64,000 nt of DNA, taken from the NCBI RefSeq assembly GCF_022751215.1, contig NZ_JAICDG010000002.1, forward strand, positions 1,364,001 through 1,428,000. Reading direction: 5' to 3'. Below the pieces are notes generated by a model, which saw nothing but the letters and a program-made list of their open reading frames with translations, was not told the DNA's origin and searched no databases. The first letter of the stretch is position 1; each line of letters opens with the position of its first letter. The translations under genes and the position numbers were made by a program. Positions 42,621 to 51,223 of this stretch are shown here, piece after piece. The DNA comes from Actinomadura terrae (GTDB lineage: Bacteria > Actinomycetota > Actinomycetes > Streptosporangiales > Streptosporangiaceae).

Positions 42621-43670
42621 ATGGCCGTCGCACGAACCAGCCACTTCACCCGGGACGAGGCCCACATGTCCGCCACGGAGATCCTCGCGTGGAGCCGCGG
42701 GCTGCTCGATCCCGCGCTGCGGCAGACCGTCGACGCCATGCCCGACTCGATGCGGGACATCGTCTCCTTCCACTTCGGCTGGCGGGACGAGCACGGCCGT
42801 CCCGACACCGGGGCGGGCGGCAAGGCGATCCGTCCGGCGCTGACGCTGCTGGCGGCCGAGGCGGCGGGCGCGGCGGCCGAGTCCGCGCTGCCCGCCGCCG
42901 TCGCGGTCGAACTCGCGCACAACTTCTCGCTGCTGCACGACGACGTGATGGACGGCGACCGCACCCGCCGCCACCGCCCCACCGCGTGGAGCGTGTTCGG
43001 CGTCAACGCCGCGATCCTCGCCGGCGACGCGCTGCTCGCCGCCGCGTTCGAGGCCCTCGCCGCCGGACCCGCCCCCGCCGCCGGGGTGCGGGTGCTGAGC
43101 CGCGCCGTCCTCGACCTGGTCGAGGGCCAGAGCGCCGACCTGGCGTTCGAGACCCGCGCGGACGTCACGCTCGACGAATGCCTGGAGATGGCGGCCCGTA
43201 AGACCGGCGCGCTGCTGGGCGGCGCCTGCGCGCTGGGCGCCGTGCAGGCCGCCGCGTCCCCCGCGGTCACGGCCCGGCTCCGCACGTTCGGCGAGCGCCT
43301 CGGCCTGGCCTTCCAGCTCGTGGACGACCTGCTCGGCATCTGGGGCGACCCGGCCGTCACCGGCAAATCCGCGCATTCCGACCTGCGCAGCCGGAAGAAG
43401 TCCCTCCCGATCGTCGCCGCCCTCACCTCCGGTACCCCCGCGGGCGCCGAACTGTCCGCCCTCTACCTGCACGACGACCCGCTGACCGACACCGCCGCCG
43501 CCCGCGCCGCGTCCCTGGTCGAGGACGCCGGAGGCCGCGCCTGGGCGACCGCCCGCGCCGACGAACTGCTGGCCGAGGCCCTGGCCGAGCTGGACGCCGC
43601 CGAAACCGTCCCCACCGCCGACGCCCAGCTGCGAACGCTCGCCCACCTGATCACCCACCGCGACCACTGA
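42621..43670 (+). CDS. Polyprenyl synthase, putative encapsulin cargo
   Basis: A 349-residue trans-isoprenyl diphosphate synthase. The first Asp-rich motif is LLHDDVMDGD (D107, D108, D111) followed by RTRRHRPT; the second is LVDDLLGIWGD (D235, D236), with Gly in place of the third Asp as in many actinomycete homologues. It likely builds geranyl, farnesyl or geranylgeranyl diphosphate for the terpene synthase. A 40-residue N-terminal lead (about 1-40) precedes the core and may be a targeting segment. GGAGGGAC precedes ATG 42621; the gap to shell B is 19 bases. Confidence 0.92.
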   Translation: MAVARTSHFTRDEAHMSATEILAWSRGLLDPALRQTVDAMPDSMRDIVSFHFGWRDEHGRPDTGAGGKAIRPALTLLAAEAAGAAAESALPAAVAVELAHNFSLLHDDVMDGDRTRRHRPTAWSVFGVNAAILAGDALLAAAFEALAAGPAPAAGVRVLSRAVLDLVEGQSADLAFETRADVTLDECLEMAARKTGALLGGACALGAVQAAASPAVTARLRTFGERLGLAFQLVDDLLGIWGDPAVTGKSAHSDLRSRKKSLPIVAALTSGTPAGAELSALYLHDDPLTDTAAARAASLVEDAGGRAWATARADELLAEALAELDAAETVPTADAQLRTLAHLITHRDH

Positions 43671-43690
43671 CGCCCCCTACACTGCTGGGC

Positions 43691-45070
43691 GTGCCGCCCC
43701 TGGAACCCACCGACCCCCGGCGGCTCGGCGTCTACCACCTCACCGAGCGCCTGGGCGAGGGCGGCCAGGGCGTCGTCTACCTCGGCCGCACCGACGGCGG
43801 CCCGCAGGTCGCGGTCAAGCTGTTCCACGCGCAGCCGCCGGACGACCCCGACGACATGTTCGGCCGCGAGATGGAGGCCGCCAAACAGGTCGCGCGCTTC
43901 TGCACCGCCCAGGTCCTCGACTCCGGCACCATCGGAAGCCGCCGCTACATCGTCAGCGAGTACATCGACGGCCCACCGCTCAGCCGCGTCGTCGCCGAAG
44001 ACGGCCCCCGCAGGGGCAGCGCCCTGGACCGCCTCGCGATCGCGACCGCCACCGCGCTCGTCGCCCTGCACGACGCGGGCGTCGTCCACCGCGACTTCAA
44101 GCCGCAGAACGTCCTGCTCGGCGCGGACGGCCCGCGCGTCATCGACTTCGGCATCTCCCGCGCACTCACCGGCGCCCAGACAATGGTGAGCCGCGCGGTG
44201 GGAACACCCGCCTACATGGCGCCGGAGCAACTCCAGCCAGGCGAACTGGGCCCGGCAGCCGACGTTTTCGCCTGGGCCTCCACAATGGTGTTCGCCGCCA
44301 CCGGCCGCCCCCCATTCGGCAACGAGTCGATTCCGATCGTCTTCAACCGAATAGCCCACGAGCCCCCTCGCCTCGGGACCGTGGAGGAGCCCCTACGAAG
44401 CCTCCTCACGGCCTGCTTCGCGAAAGACCCGGCGTCCCGCCCGTCCGCCCACGAGATCCTGGACCGCCTGGTCCGCCCCACAGGCAGCACTCCTCGGCCG
44501 CCCGCACTCGCGCCGCCGGACGCGACAACAACCCCCCACGGTCCGCCACCTGGCAAACGGAGAAGGCCTCTCATCGCCGCCGGAGCGGCAGCGGCGATCG
44601 CCACAGCCGCAATCGTCCTCGTAGTAGCCCGCCTGGCATCTGGCGACTCCCCGGACAAGACCGCGAGCGTGGTAACGCCAAGCCCGAGCGCCACGGCCGC
44701 AGCACCGCGCCCATCCGAGTCCACACCAAGACGCACCGCGACACCCACACGCAGCACGAGATCACAGGCGCCGAGCCCCTCCGCAACCCCTTCCCCGTCC
44801 CAGAAACCCAAGCCCAAACTCATCCGCACAGTGCTGGGTCCGGGCCACTTCAGCGCCTACTGCGTGAAACTGGGCTGGGAATGGGTCGAATACCGCGAAA
44901 CCCCGACCCCCGGCGCGTACTGCGTGAAGAACAAGGGCGCCACCATGCGTCTGACGCAACCCCAACTGGACGCGGGCTGCCGCTGGCGCTTCACCGACCC
45001 CCGCGCCCGCCACTACTTCAAGGGCAAATCCAACTACTGCTACACGACAAAACCGGCTCAGACCTCGTGA
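43691..45070 (+). CDS. Membrane-anchored Ser/Thr protein kinase
   Basis: A 459-residue Hanks-type kinase. Gly loop GEGGQGVVY, Lys43 in VAVKLF, catalytic HRDFKPQN (D135), IDFGIS and APEQLQPGE mark the kinase domain (about 13-265). One membrane helix is at about 297-317, then a Ser/Pro/Thr linker and an extracellular domain of about 80 residues with four Cys (YCVKLGWEW, YCVKNKG, AGCRWRF, NYCYT). No PASTA repeats. GTG 43691 lies 20 bases after the polyprenyl synthase stop, so it could be read from the same transcript; a functional link to the encapsulin is unproven. Confidence 0.92.
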   Translation: MPPLEPTDPRRLGVYHLTERLGEGGQGVVYLGRTDGGPQVAVKLFHAQPPDDPDDMFGREMEAAKQVARFCTAQVLDSGTIGSRRYIVSEYIDGPPLSRVVAEDGPRRGSALDRLAIATATALVALHDAGVVHRDFKPQNVLLGADGPRVIDFGISRALTGAQTMVSRAVGTPAYMAPEQLQPGELGPAADVFAWASTMVFAATGRPPFGNESIPIVFNRIAHEPPRLGTVEEPLRSLLTACFAKDPASRPSAHEILDRLVRPTGSTPRPPALAPPDATTTPHGPPPGKRRRPLIAAGAAAAIATAAIVLVVARLASGDSPDKTASVVTPSPSATAAAPRPSESTPRRTATPTRSTRSQAPSPSATPSPSQKPKPKLIRTVLGPGHFSAYCVKLGWEWVEYRETPTPGAYCVKNKGATMRLTQPQLDAGCRWRFTDPRARHYFKGKSNYCYTTKPAQTS

Positions 45071-45074
45071 TCCG

Positions 45075-46007
45075 ATGCTGAGGTCGCCGCGCTTGCGGCC
45101 TGGAGACCGCGTGCGGATCGTTTCTCCCGCCTGCCCACCGAGTCGGGAAGAGGTCACCCGGGGCGTCGAACTGCTCACCTCCTGGGGCCTGAAGGTCGAA
45201 CTGGGCGAGCACGTCTTCGACCGGTGGGGTTACATGGCCGGCTGCGACGAGGACCGCGTCTCCGATCTGAACGCGGCGTTCCGCGATCCGGGTGTCCGAG
45301 CCGTGATCGCCGCCCGGGGCGGCAAGGGCACCTATCGCATCGTCGACGGCCTCGACACCGGCGCCCTCGGACGCGCCCCGAAGCCCGTCGTCGGCTTCAG
45401 CGACATCACCCACCTCCACTTCGCCCTCTGGTCACGATGCCGCCTGGCCTCGCTCCACGGTCCCTTCGCCAAGCGCGACGACCCGTTCACCGGCCCCGCC
45501 TCCGCCGAATCCCTGCGCCGCGCGCTGATGACCACGGCCCCTGTCACCCTCCACCGCGACCCGTCCGAGGCCACCGCGGAAGTCACCGTGGACGGCGCGG
45601 CGACGGGCGTCCTGCTGGGCGGCAACCTCGACGCGATCCGCACGGAGATCGGAGCCGGACTGCCCAGCCTGCGAGGGGCGATCCTCTTCCTCGAACACCG
45701 GCGAGGGACCGGGCTGGGCGAGGTGGACCGCGCGCTGACCCAACTCATCCGCTCCCGGGCGCTCGATGGCCTGCGCGGGATCGCCCTCGGCCAGTTCCTC
45801 GGCTTCGACCGCGATACCCACGATCCAGAACTCGGTGGATGGGGCGTCCAGGACGTCCTGCGCGACCGGCTGACCGCCCTCGGCGTTCCGATCCTGGGCG
45901 GGCTCCCCGCCGGGCACGGCAACGCCCCCCCGACGATTCCCCTCGGCACCCAGGCGACGATCGACACAACCACAGGAACCCTGACCGCCCTCCCGGCGGT
46001 CGTCTAA
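45075..46007 (+). CDS. LD-carboxypeptidase (peptidase family S66)
   Basis: A 310-residue serine peptidase that trims the terminal D-Ala from peptidoglycan tetrapeptides, or a related Mcc-immunity type protein. N-terminal LRPGDRVRIVSPACPP; nucleophile Ser in VVGFSDITHLH; catalytic Glu in AILFLEHRRG; catalytic His in GLPAGHGNAPPTIPLG. No signal peptide, so it acts in the cytoplasm in muropeptide recycling. It starts 4 bases after the kinase stop. Confidence 0.92.
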   Translation: MLRSPRLRPGDRVRIVSPACPPSREEVTRGVELLTSWGLKVELGEHVFDRWGYMAGCDEDRVSDLNAAFRDPGVRAVIAARGGKGTYRIVDGLDTGALGRAPKPVVGFSDITHLHFALWSRCRLASLHGPFAKRDDPFTGPASAESLRRALMTTAPVTLHRDPSEATAEVTVDGAATGVLLGGNLDAIRTEIGAGLPSLRGAILFLEHRRGTGLGEVDRALTQLIRSRALDGLRGIALGQFLGFDRDTHDPELGGWGVQDVLRDRLTALGVPILGGLPAGHGNAPPTIPLGTQATIDTTTGTLTALPAVV

Positions 46008-46049
46008 AGCTCGTCCCTTTCCGCATCGCGCCTGGCGTTTCCGCCCAAC

Positions 46050-46086
46050 GCGCCCTACGCGGTCAATCGTGAACCGCGTAGGGCGC
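46050..46086. terminator. Bidirectional terminator hairpin
   Basis: A perfect 14-bp stem (46050-46063 with 46073-46086) has a 9-base loop. It sits between convergent genes and lacks a clear T-run on either side. Confidence 0.65.
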
Positions 46087-46115
46087 GCCTTCATGCGCCG
46101 ATGATTCGCCGACGA

Positions 46116-46514
46116 TCAGCGGCGCGCGAAGGAATAGATGATGACGTCTTCGTTGGAGCTCTTGCGATTGACCGAGATGCCCTGGCCCGAGCAGTTGATT
46201 CGCGGAAAGACCGTGAGGTCCTTGTCGCTCCGGTTGTTGACGGAGGCGAAGCCCGCCTGCCCCGGGCCGACGGTGAAGCAGATGCCGCGATTGGCGGGAG
46301 CGTCGGTGTCGCAGGTCGGCGGCCGGTAGCCGCTCTGGCGGTAGAGACGCAGCTGCCCCCCGGTGCAGCGGAAGTGGACGACCGGCCCGCGAGCGTCGGA
46401 GCGGGCGGCCTGCCCGTGAGCGTCGAACTGAACGGCCGCCGAGGCCGCAGGCGCGGCGCCGGTGGCCAGAGCGGCCGCGCTGAGCACGGACACCAAAAGG
46501 TGTGACCTATTCAT
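46116..46514 (-). CDS. Secreted protein of unknown function
   Basis: A 132-residue protein with a signal peptide (about 1-28, ending ASAA) and a mature domain containing four Cys (HFRCTGG, PTCDTD, GICFTV, INCSGQ) that could form two disulfides. AAGGGAG precedes ATG 46514. The pattern partly recalls small secreted inhibitors of actinomycetes, but no family can be named. Confidence 0.75.
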   Translation of the reverse strand: MNRSHLLVSVLSAAALATGAAPAASAAVQFDAHGQAARSDARGPVVHFRCTGGQLRLYRQSGYRPPTCDTDAPANRGICFTVGPGQAGFASVNNRSDKDLTVFPRINCSGQGISVNRKSSNEDVIIYSFARR

Positions 46515-46644
46515 GATTCTCCCTTTCTGCCCCCGATCGAGGGCCCCCGACATGAACGCCTCCACCTTCGTTTCAGGGCCTTCGGGACGTCCACCCATTT
46601 GCGCCCTGACGCAACAGGGTGGACAAAAGCGCCATGATGGGAGA

Positions 46645-47187
46645 GTGAGGATTCCCCACTACGCTCCCGGCGGAGCGATACCCCCGCCACGCCTCGTCGC
46701 GGCCTGGCTCAAGACCGGTGTCCTGGACGGGGGGACGGCGCCGCTCTGGGCGGCCCACTGGATCGCCGACGGCCTGGACGGCGAGGCCCTCCGCATGCTG
46801 GCCGGCCTGGACGGCTCCGACACCCGCGAGGTCTACGACCTCCTCCCCGCCGCCCTCGACGACGTGCAGGCCCCCATACCGGACGACCTCAAAGCCGCCG
46901 TCCAAGTCGTCTACGACGACCTCGCCGCCCTCTACCTGGCCGCCAAGATCGACACCGGCCGCCTGCTCACCGAGGTCGAAGTACTGGTGCTCGGCTCCGA
47001 CGTTGACGGCGCCTACCTGGAACCGCCCCTCGCCTCCGTCCACGCGCTCCATGACGAGTGGACCGGCGGGTGGGGCCGCCCAAGGAAAGAATTGAAGGCC
47101 CTAGTCCACCAAGCCTGCCTGAAACAAACCAATATGAGCGCACCTGATGGTCACTCAGCCTCAGGCAGGCCACCACTTACGGCTTGA
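46645..47187 (+). CDS. Conserved hypothetical protein
   Basis: A 180-residue acidic, mainly helical protein. The start GTG 46645 is favoured (VRIPHYAPGGAIPPPRLVAAW) with GGGAGA upstream. No recognised domain. Its 3' end overlaps the convergent methyltransferase gene by 37 bases. Confidence 0.7.
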   Translation: MRIPHYAPGGAIPPPRLVAAWLKTGVLDGGTAPLWAAHWIADGLDGEALRMLAGLDGSDTREVYDLLPAALDDVQAPIPDDLKAAVQVVYDDLAALYLAAKIDTGRLLTEVEVLVLGSDVDGAYLEPPLASVHALHDEWTGGWGRPRKELKALVHQACLKQTNMSAPDGHSASGRPPLTA

Positions 47188-47876
47188 CGGAGTGACTCAT
47201 AAAACGAGTCGACGGCAGGCTGGCCGGTGTAGTTCGGCCCGGCATGATCGTCGGCTCCGAGGTAACGGTAGGGGAATTGCACCTGCCTGTGTCCGTGGTA
47301 GGAGATTCGACGGCGGGCGGAATCATAGGTGAACCCCTGCGCGCGCAACTGGGCGGTCAACCGGCGTCCAGCGGGTGCGCCGTTCGCGCGGCGGATCGAG
47401 CGAACGTCGAAGTTGGCGAGGAAGAGCCCATCGCCGCTGAGCCATGACGCGGCGCGGCTCAGGGCGCCGAGCTTGTCGCCCACGTAGTGCAACCCGTGAA
47501 CGCAAGTGATCAGATCGAAGCGACCATCGGGCTCCCACCCGGTCACCGAGCCGCTGATCAGTCGCAACGACGACGGGAGCGGCCCTCCGACGAAGTAGTC
47601 CACGAGATCAAGCCCGATGATCTCAACCTGTTCGGCCATGCCGCGCTCACCCAGCAGCATGGCCGCCTCGACCAGCGCCCGTCCGCTCCCGCAGCACAGA
47701 TCCAACCACCGTACGGGCGTCGACGCCCCGGTGCGGGAGCCCAACTCGGCCATGATGTCGATGCCGAGTTCACGGCCATATCCGTTGGAGCCGCTGAGTG
47801 ACCGTTCGCGGTTCATCGCGCAGTTCGCCACAACCGAAGAACCCGCCAGCGCGCCGTCATCAAGCAGCCGATTCAC
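47151..47876 (-). CDS. Class I SAM-dependent methyltransferase
   Basis: A 241-residue protein with a Rossmann methyltransferase core: motif I WLDLCCGSGRALVEAA, acidic end of strand 2 in IIGLDLVDYF, motif IV-like FDLITCVHGLHYV, and GLFLANFDV. GTG start at 47876. Substrate unknown. It is convergent with, and overlaps, the preceding gene. Confidence 0.88.
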   Translation of the reverse strand: MNRLLDDGALAGSSVVANCAMNRERSLSGSNGYGRELGIDIMAELGSRTGASTPVRWLDLCCGSGRALVEAAMLLGERGMAEQVEIIGLDLVDYFVGGPLPSSLRLISGSVTGWEPDGRFDLITCVHGLHYVGDKLGALSRAASWLSGDGLFLANFDVRSIRRANGAPAGRRLTAQLRAQGFTYDSARRRISYHGHRQVQFPYRYLGADDHAGPNYTGQPAVDSFYESLRQAVSGGLPEAE

Positions 47877-48183
47877 ACCGCCATTATGCCCCGCCAGGAA
47901 GAAGGCGGAGATGACCGAGCCCCCTGATCAGAACGACCTGCGGCCTGTTGAAAAGCCTATGGCCATTCGTTGATCGCGACGATGTGTACAGCGGCCCGGT
48001 CAGCTCTGCGGCCCGGCCCGCCTCACCTGAGTCCGGGCTTGCCGACCACGCGCAGGGCGGTCTCGACCGTGCCCTTCTTGTACTTCAGAGAGGAATTACT
48101 GATCGTGTCCGGCCTGGGCGTCGACGGCGGCCCTCCGACGATCCACGCCGTCCGGCGGCACGTGCGCCGGCGGCAGCGCCGCG
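47877..48183. other. 307-base intergenic region
   Basis: No supported gene. Short frames here lack ribosome sites and recognisable sequence. It contains the promoter of the methyltransferase gene on the left; nothing else was identified. Confidence 0.35.
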
Positions 48184-49044
48184 TCAGATGATCGTCATGC
48201 CCAGGTCAGAGGGCGGGGCGGGGAGGGCGGTCAGTAGGCGGAGGGAGGTCGCGGCGTCGGAGCCGGTGGGGGCGCTGTAGATCATCATGGTCATGTCGGG
48301 GTCGTCGGGGGCGCGCATGGCGACGTAGTCGAGGGCGAGTTCGCCGAGTCGCGGGTGGGCGAAGCGTTTGCGGCCGCGGGTCTTGCCGTGCACGCCGTGG
48401 TCGGCCCACAGGCGGCGGAAGTCGGCGCTGTGCAGGGACAACTCGCCGATCAGGGTGGCCAGTCGAGGGTCGTCGGGGTGGCGTCCGGCGTCGAAGCGGA
48501 GGTTGGCGACGGTGTCGCGGGCCTTGCTCTCCCAGTCGGGGTAGAGGGCGCGGGACGCGGCGTCGAGGAAGACCAGCCGGGCCATGTTCCGGTCGGTGGC
48601 GGGCAGGGCGGGGAAGTCGGCGACCAGGAGGCGGGCCGGTTCGTTCCAGGCCAGGACGTCCAGGCGGCGTCCGATGATGTAGGCCGGGACGGTGGTGAGG
48701 GCGTCCAGGGCCTGCCGCATCTCCGGGCCGACCCGCTGCGGGCGGTCGGGGCGGTCGCGGGCGCTGCCGGGCCTGGCCAGGTTGTGCAGGTGGGCGCGTT
48801 CGTCGGCGTCGAGGCCGAGCGCACCGGCGACGGCGTCCAGGAACTCGGCGGACACGTTCCGGGCGCGGCCCTGCTCCAGGCGGGTGTAGTAGTCCACGCT
48901 CACCCCGGCCAGCAGCGCGAGTTCCTCCCGGCGCAGGCCGGGCACCCGCCGCCGGCCCCCGAAGACGCCCGCACCGGCCTCGTCGGGACGCAGGCGGGCG
49001 CGCCGGGTCTTGAGGAACTCGCTGAGCTGCTGCGCACGATCCAT
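48184..49044 (-). CDS. XRE regulator with MmyB-like ligand domain
   Basis: A 286-residue protein: N-terminal helix-turn-helix (about 8-75; PGLRREELALLAGVSVDYYT, then RLEQGRARNVSAEFLDAVAG) followed by an MmyB-like PAS-type domain (about 105-270; VLAWNEPARLLVADF and WESKARDTVANLR). This family is abundant in actinomycetes and binds fatty-acid-like ligands. Its targets are often adjacent reductases or efflux genes; none is obvious here. Confidence 0.92.
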   Translation of the reverse strand: MDRAQQLSEFLKTRRARLRPDEAGAGVFGGRRRVPGLRREELALLAGVSVDYYTRLEQGRARNVSAEFLDAVAGALGLDADERAHLHNLARPGSARDRPDRPQRVGPEMRQALDALTTVPAYIIGRRLDVLAWNEPARLLVADFPALPATDRNMARLVFLDAASRALYPDWESKARDTVANLRFDAGRHPDDPRLATLIGELSLHSADFRRLWADHGVHGKTRGRKRFAHPRLGELALDYVAMRAPDDPDMTMMIYSAPTGSDAATSLRLLTALPAPPSDLGMTII

Positions 49045-49112
49045 GATCCCCAGTATCGGCGACGCCGCCCGACCGGCGGGCTCGATCGTGTGTTCGAGTA
49101 GGGTGGTTTGTC

Positions 49113-49364
49113 GTGCTGGTGAGAGGGGCGGGGGGCACCCGCGAACACGTGCCGTCGCTGTGTCCGCGAGGGCATCGGTTGGAGGCCGGACGGGTCATCG
49201 TCGGATGGTCGCCGTGCGTGTGCCCGCCCTGCTCCGGACGTGGCCGGGGGCTGCGCGGGCACCGCACGTACCTGTGTCTCGACTGCCGCGACGAGCATGT
49301 GACGACGAAGTGCTACCTGCCGCACCATGTGCCGTCTCGCGGCGCGGACTTCCGCTGGCCCTAG
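49113..49364 (+). CDS. Small Cys-rich zinc-ribbon-like protein
   Basis: An 83-residue protein with paired Cys/His: CPRGH, CVCPPC, GHRTYLCLDCRDEH. The spacing suggests one or two zinc ribbons. Related small proteins are widespread in actinomycetes and have no known role. GTG 49113. Its last codons overlap the convergent nagZ gene by 4 bases. Confidence 0.72.
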   Translation: MLVRGAGGTREHVPSLCPRGHRLEAGRVIVGWSPCVCPPCSGRGRGLRGHRTYLCLDCRDEHVTTKCYLPHHVPSRGADFRWP

Positions 49365-51112
49365 TAGCGGAGGCCGTGGCCGTAGGGGTAGAGGTTCGCG
49401 ATGGTGACGGGGAGGCGACCGCCGGGCTGGGCGCCGAAGACGACCTTGGCGGCGGCCGCGTGCATGGTCTGGTCGACGCGCAGGATGCGGGCGGTCGTGC
49501 CGTAGGTCGCGACGTAGGCCTTGACCTGCGGGTAGGACGTGAGGTCGTAGGGCAGGCCGATGGCGATCGCGGCGACGGGCTTGCCGGTCGCCTGGAGCGC
49601 GCGGACGAGTTCGGCCTGTCCGGCGGGGAGTTCGCCGGCGGAGTAGGTCGCGACGAGGACGCGGTCGGCGTCCCCGGCGCGGCGGACGGCCTCGGCGATC
49701 TCGGCGTCGGACGGGTTGGTCGTCGCCGACTGCCAGCTCGTCACCGGCCCCGCGGACGCGGCGGTCACCTCCTTCGCGAACGGTTCGATCTGCGCGGCGC
49801 CCGCGACGAACGTCCGGTCGCCCGACTTGGCGTCGAACGGCAGCACGCCGCCCTCGTTGCGGACGAGGGTCGTCCCCGCGACGCCCATCGCTAGGGCGCG
49901 GCGGTGGAAACCGGTGTTCCCGCAGACGCGTTCGGCCGTGCGCGGGTTGACGTAGCGGTGGTCGAACACGTCGTAGTCGCTCTTCAGAGCCAGGATGCGG
50001 AGGACGGATTCGTCCACGCGGGCCCGGGAGAGCTTGCCCGCGCGCAGGGCGTCGAGCAGCGCGCCGACCGCGTCCACGTGGGTGGAGAACTCACCGGTCG
50101 ACATGATGATGTCGGCGCCCGCGTTGACCGCCATGACCGTCGCCTCGCGGACGCCCCAGTTCTTGGCGATCGCGTCCATGTCCATCGCGTCGGTGACGAT
50201 CAGGCCCTTGAAGCCCATCTCGCCGCGCAGCAGGCCCGTGAGGACCTTGGCGGAGAGCGTCGCGGGCAGGTCCGGGTCGATGGTCTTCACGACGACGTGC
50301 GCGGTCATGATCGACTCGACCCCGGCGGCGATCGCGGCGCGGAACGGGGGGAGGTGGACGCGGTCGAGCGTCGCGCGGTCGTACTCCACGGCGGGCAGGC
50401 CGAGGTGGCTGTCGGTCTTGGTGTCGCCGTGCCCGGGGAAGTGCTTCGGCGTGGAGATCAGCCCGGCGCGGCGGTAGGCGCGCACCTGCGCCTCGACCAG
50501 TTCCCGGACGAGCTCGGTCCGCTCCCCGAACGAGCGGACGCCGATGATCGGGTTCGCCGGGTTGGTGTTGACGTCGGAGTCCGGCGCGTAGTTCCAGTGG
50601 AAGCCCATCGCCTGCGCCTCGGCGGCGGTGATGGCCGCCGCCTCCCGCGCGTATCGGACGTCGCGGGCCGCCCCGAGGCCCATCGCGTTGGGCAACGGGG
50701 TCGTGCCCTCGCGGACGTTGTGCGTCGTCCCGAACTCGAAGTCGCCCGACATCAGCAGCGGCAGGCCGAGCCGTGTGTCCTGCGCCCAGCGCTGCACGCG
50801 GTTGGAGTAGCGGGCGGCGAGGCCCGGCGTGCGCGGCTCGGACGTGATCACCGAGCCGATCATCAGCTCCTGCAACGAGCGGCGCGTCTCGTCGTTGGGC
50901 ATGCCGTCCGGACCGTCATGGGTCACCGCCATGACCATCTGGCCGATCTTCTCCGCGTCGGTCATCCGCGCGAGGACGGCCTCGGGGTCGTGGCGGCGCC
51001 GCTTCGGGGCCGCCTGCGCGAGGGCCGCCTGGGTGAAAGCAGTGGGCGTCAGCGCGAGGCCGAGCGCCGCCGTCGTGATCGTGGACACCGCGGCCCGCCG
51101 TCCGATAGTCAT
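49361..51112 (-). CDS. nagZ: Secreted GH3 beta-N-acetylglucosaminidase
   Basis: A 583-residue glycosidase. Twin-arginine-like signal (IGRRAAVSTITTAALGLA, cleavage near residue 33). The catalytic domain has STPKHFPGHGDTKTDSH (NagZ-type KHFPGHGxT loop with catalytic His) and the nucleophile Asp in IVTDAMDMDAI. A C-terminal GH3 domain follows. It removes N-acetylglucosamine from chitin or peptidoglycan fragments outside the cell. A DasR-like site lies 24-39 bases upstream, matching control by amino-sugar availability. Confidence 0.92.
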   Translation of the reverse strand: MTIGRRAAVSTITTAALGLALTPTAFTQAALAQAAPKRRRHDPEAVLARMTDAEKIGQMVMAVTHDGPDGMPNDETRRSLQELMIGSVITSEPRTPGLAARYSNRVQRWAQDTRLGLPLLMSGDFEFGTTHNVREGTTPLPNAMGLGAARDVRYAREAAAITAAEAQAMGFHWNYAPDSDVNTNPANPIIGVRSFGERTELVRELVEAQVRAYRRAGLISTPKHFPGHGDTKTDSHLGLPAVEYDRATLDRVHLPPFRAAIAAGVESIMTAHVVVKTIDPDLPATLSAKVLTGLLRGEMGFKGLIVTDAMDMDAIAKNWGVREATVMAVNAGADIIMSTGEFSTHVDAVGALLDALRAGKLSRARVDESVLRILALKSDYDVFDHRYVNPRTAERVCGNTGFHRRALAMGVAGTTLVRNEGGVLPFDAKSGDRTFVAGAAQIEPFAKEVTAASAGPVTSWQSATTNPSDAEIAEAVRRAGDADRVLVATYSAGELPAGQAELVRALQATGKPVAAIAIGLPYDLTSYPQVKAYVATYGTTARILRVDQTMHAAAAKVVFGAQPGGRLPVTIANLYPYGHGLRY

Positions 51113-51135
51113 CCCGCCTCCAAATGGGGTTGTCT

Positions 51136-51151
51136 ACCGGTCTAGACCAGG
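51136..51151 (-). promoter_or_regulatory. DasR-responsive element upstream of nagZ
   Basis: The core is the perfect 10-bp palindrome GGTCTAGACC (51139-51148), and the 16-base site matches the DasR consensus ACTGGTCTAGACCAGT at about 13 positions. Its location 24 bases before the nagZ start fits repression by DasR, released by glucosamine-6-phosphate. Confidence 0.75.
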
Positions 51152-51223
51152 CGATTCGACCCCCTGAGGGCAATGGAGAAACCTGCCAAGATCAGGTGAA
51201 CGCGCGTTCACCGAAACGGCCGG

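Noticed and set aside
47907-48191. Small plus-strand frames upstream of the MmyB-like regulator
   Set aside because: No ribosome sites, no recognisable domain, and strong codon-bias mismatch; treated as intergenic.
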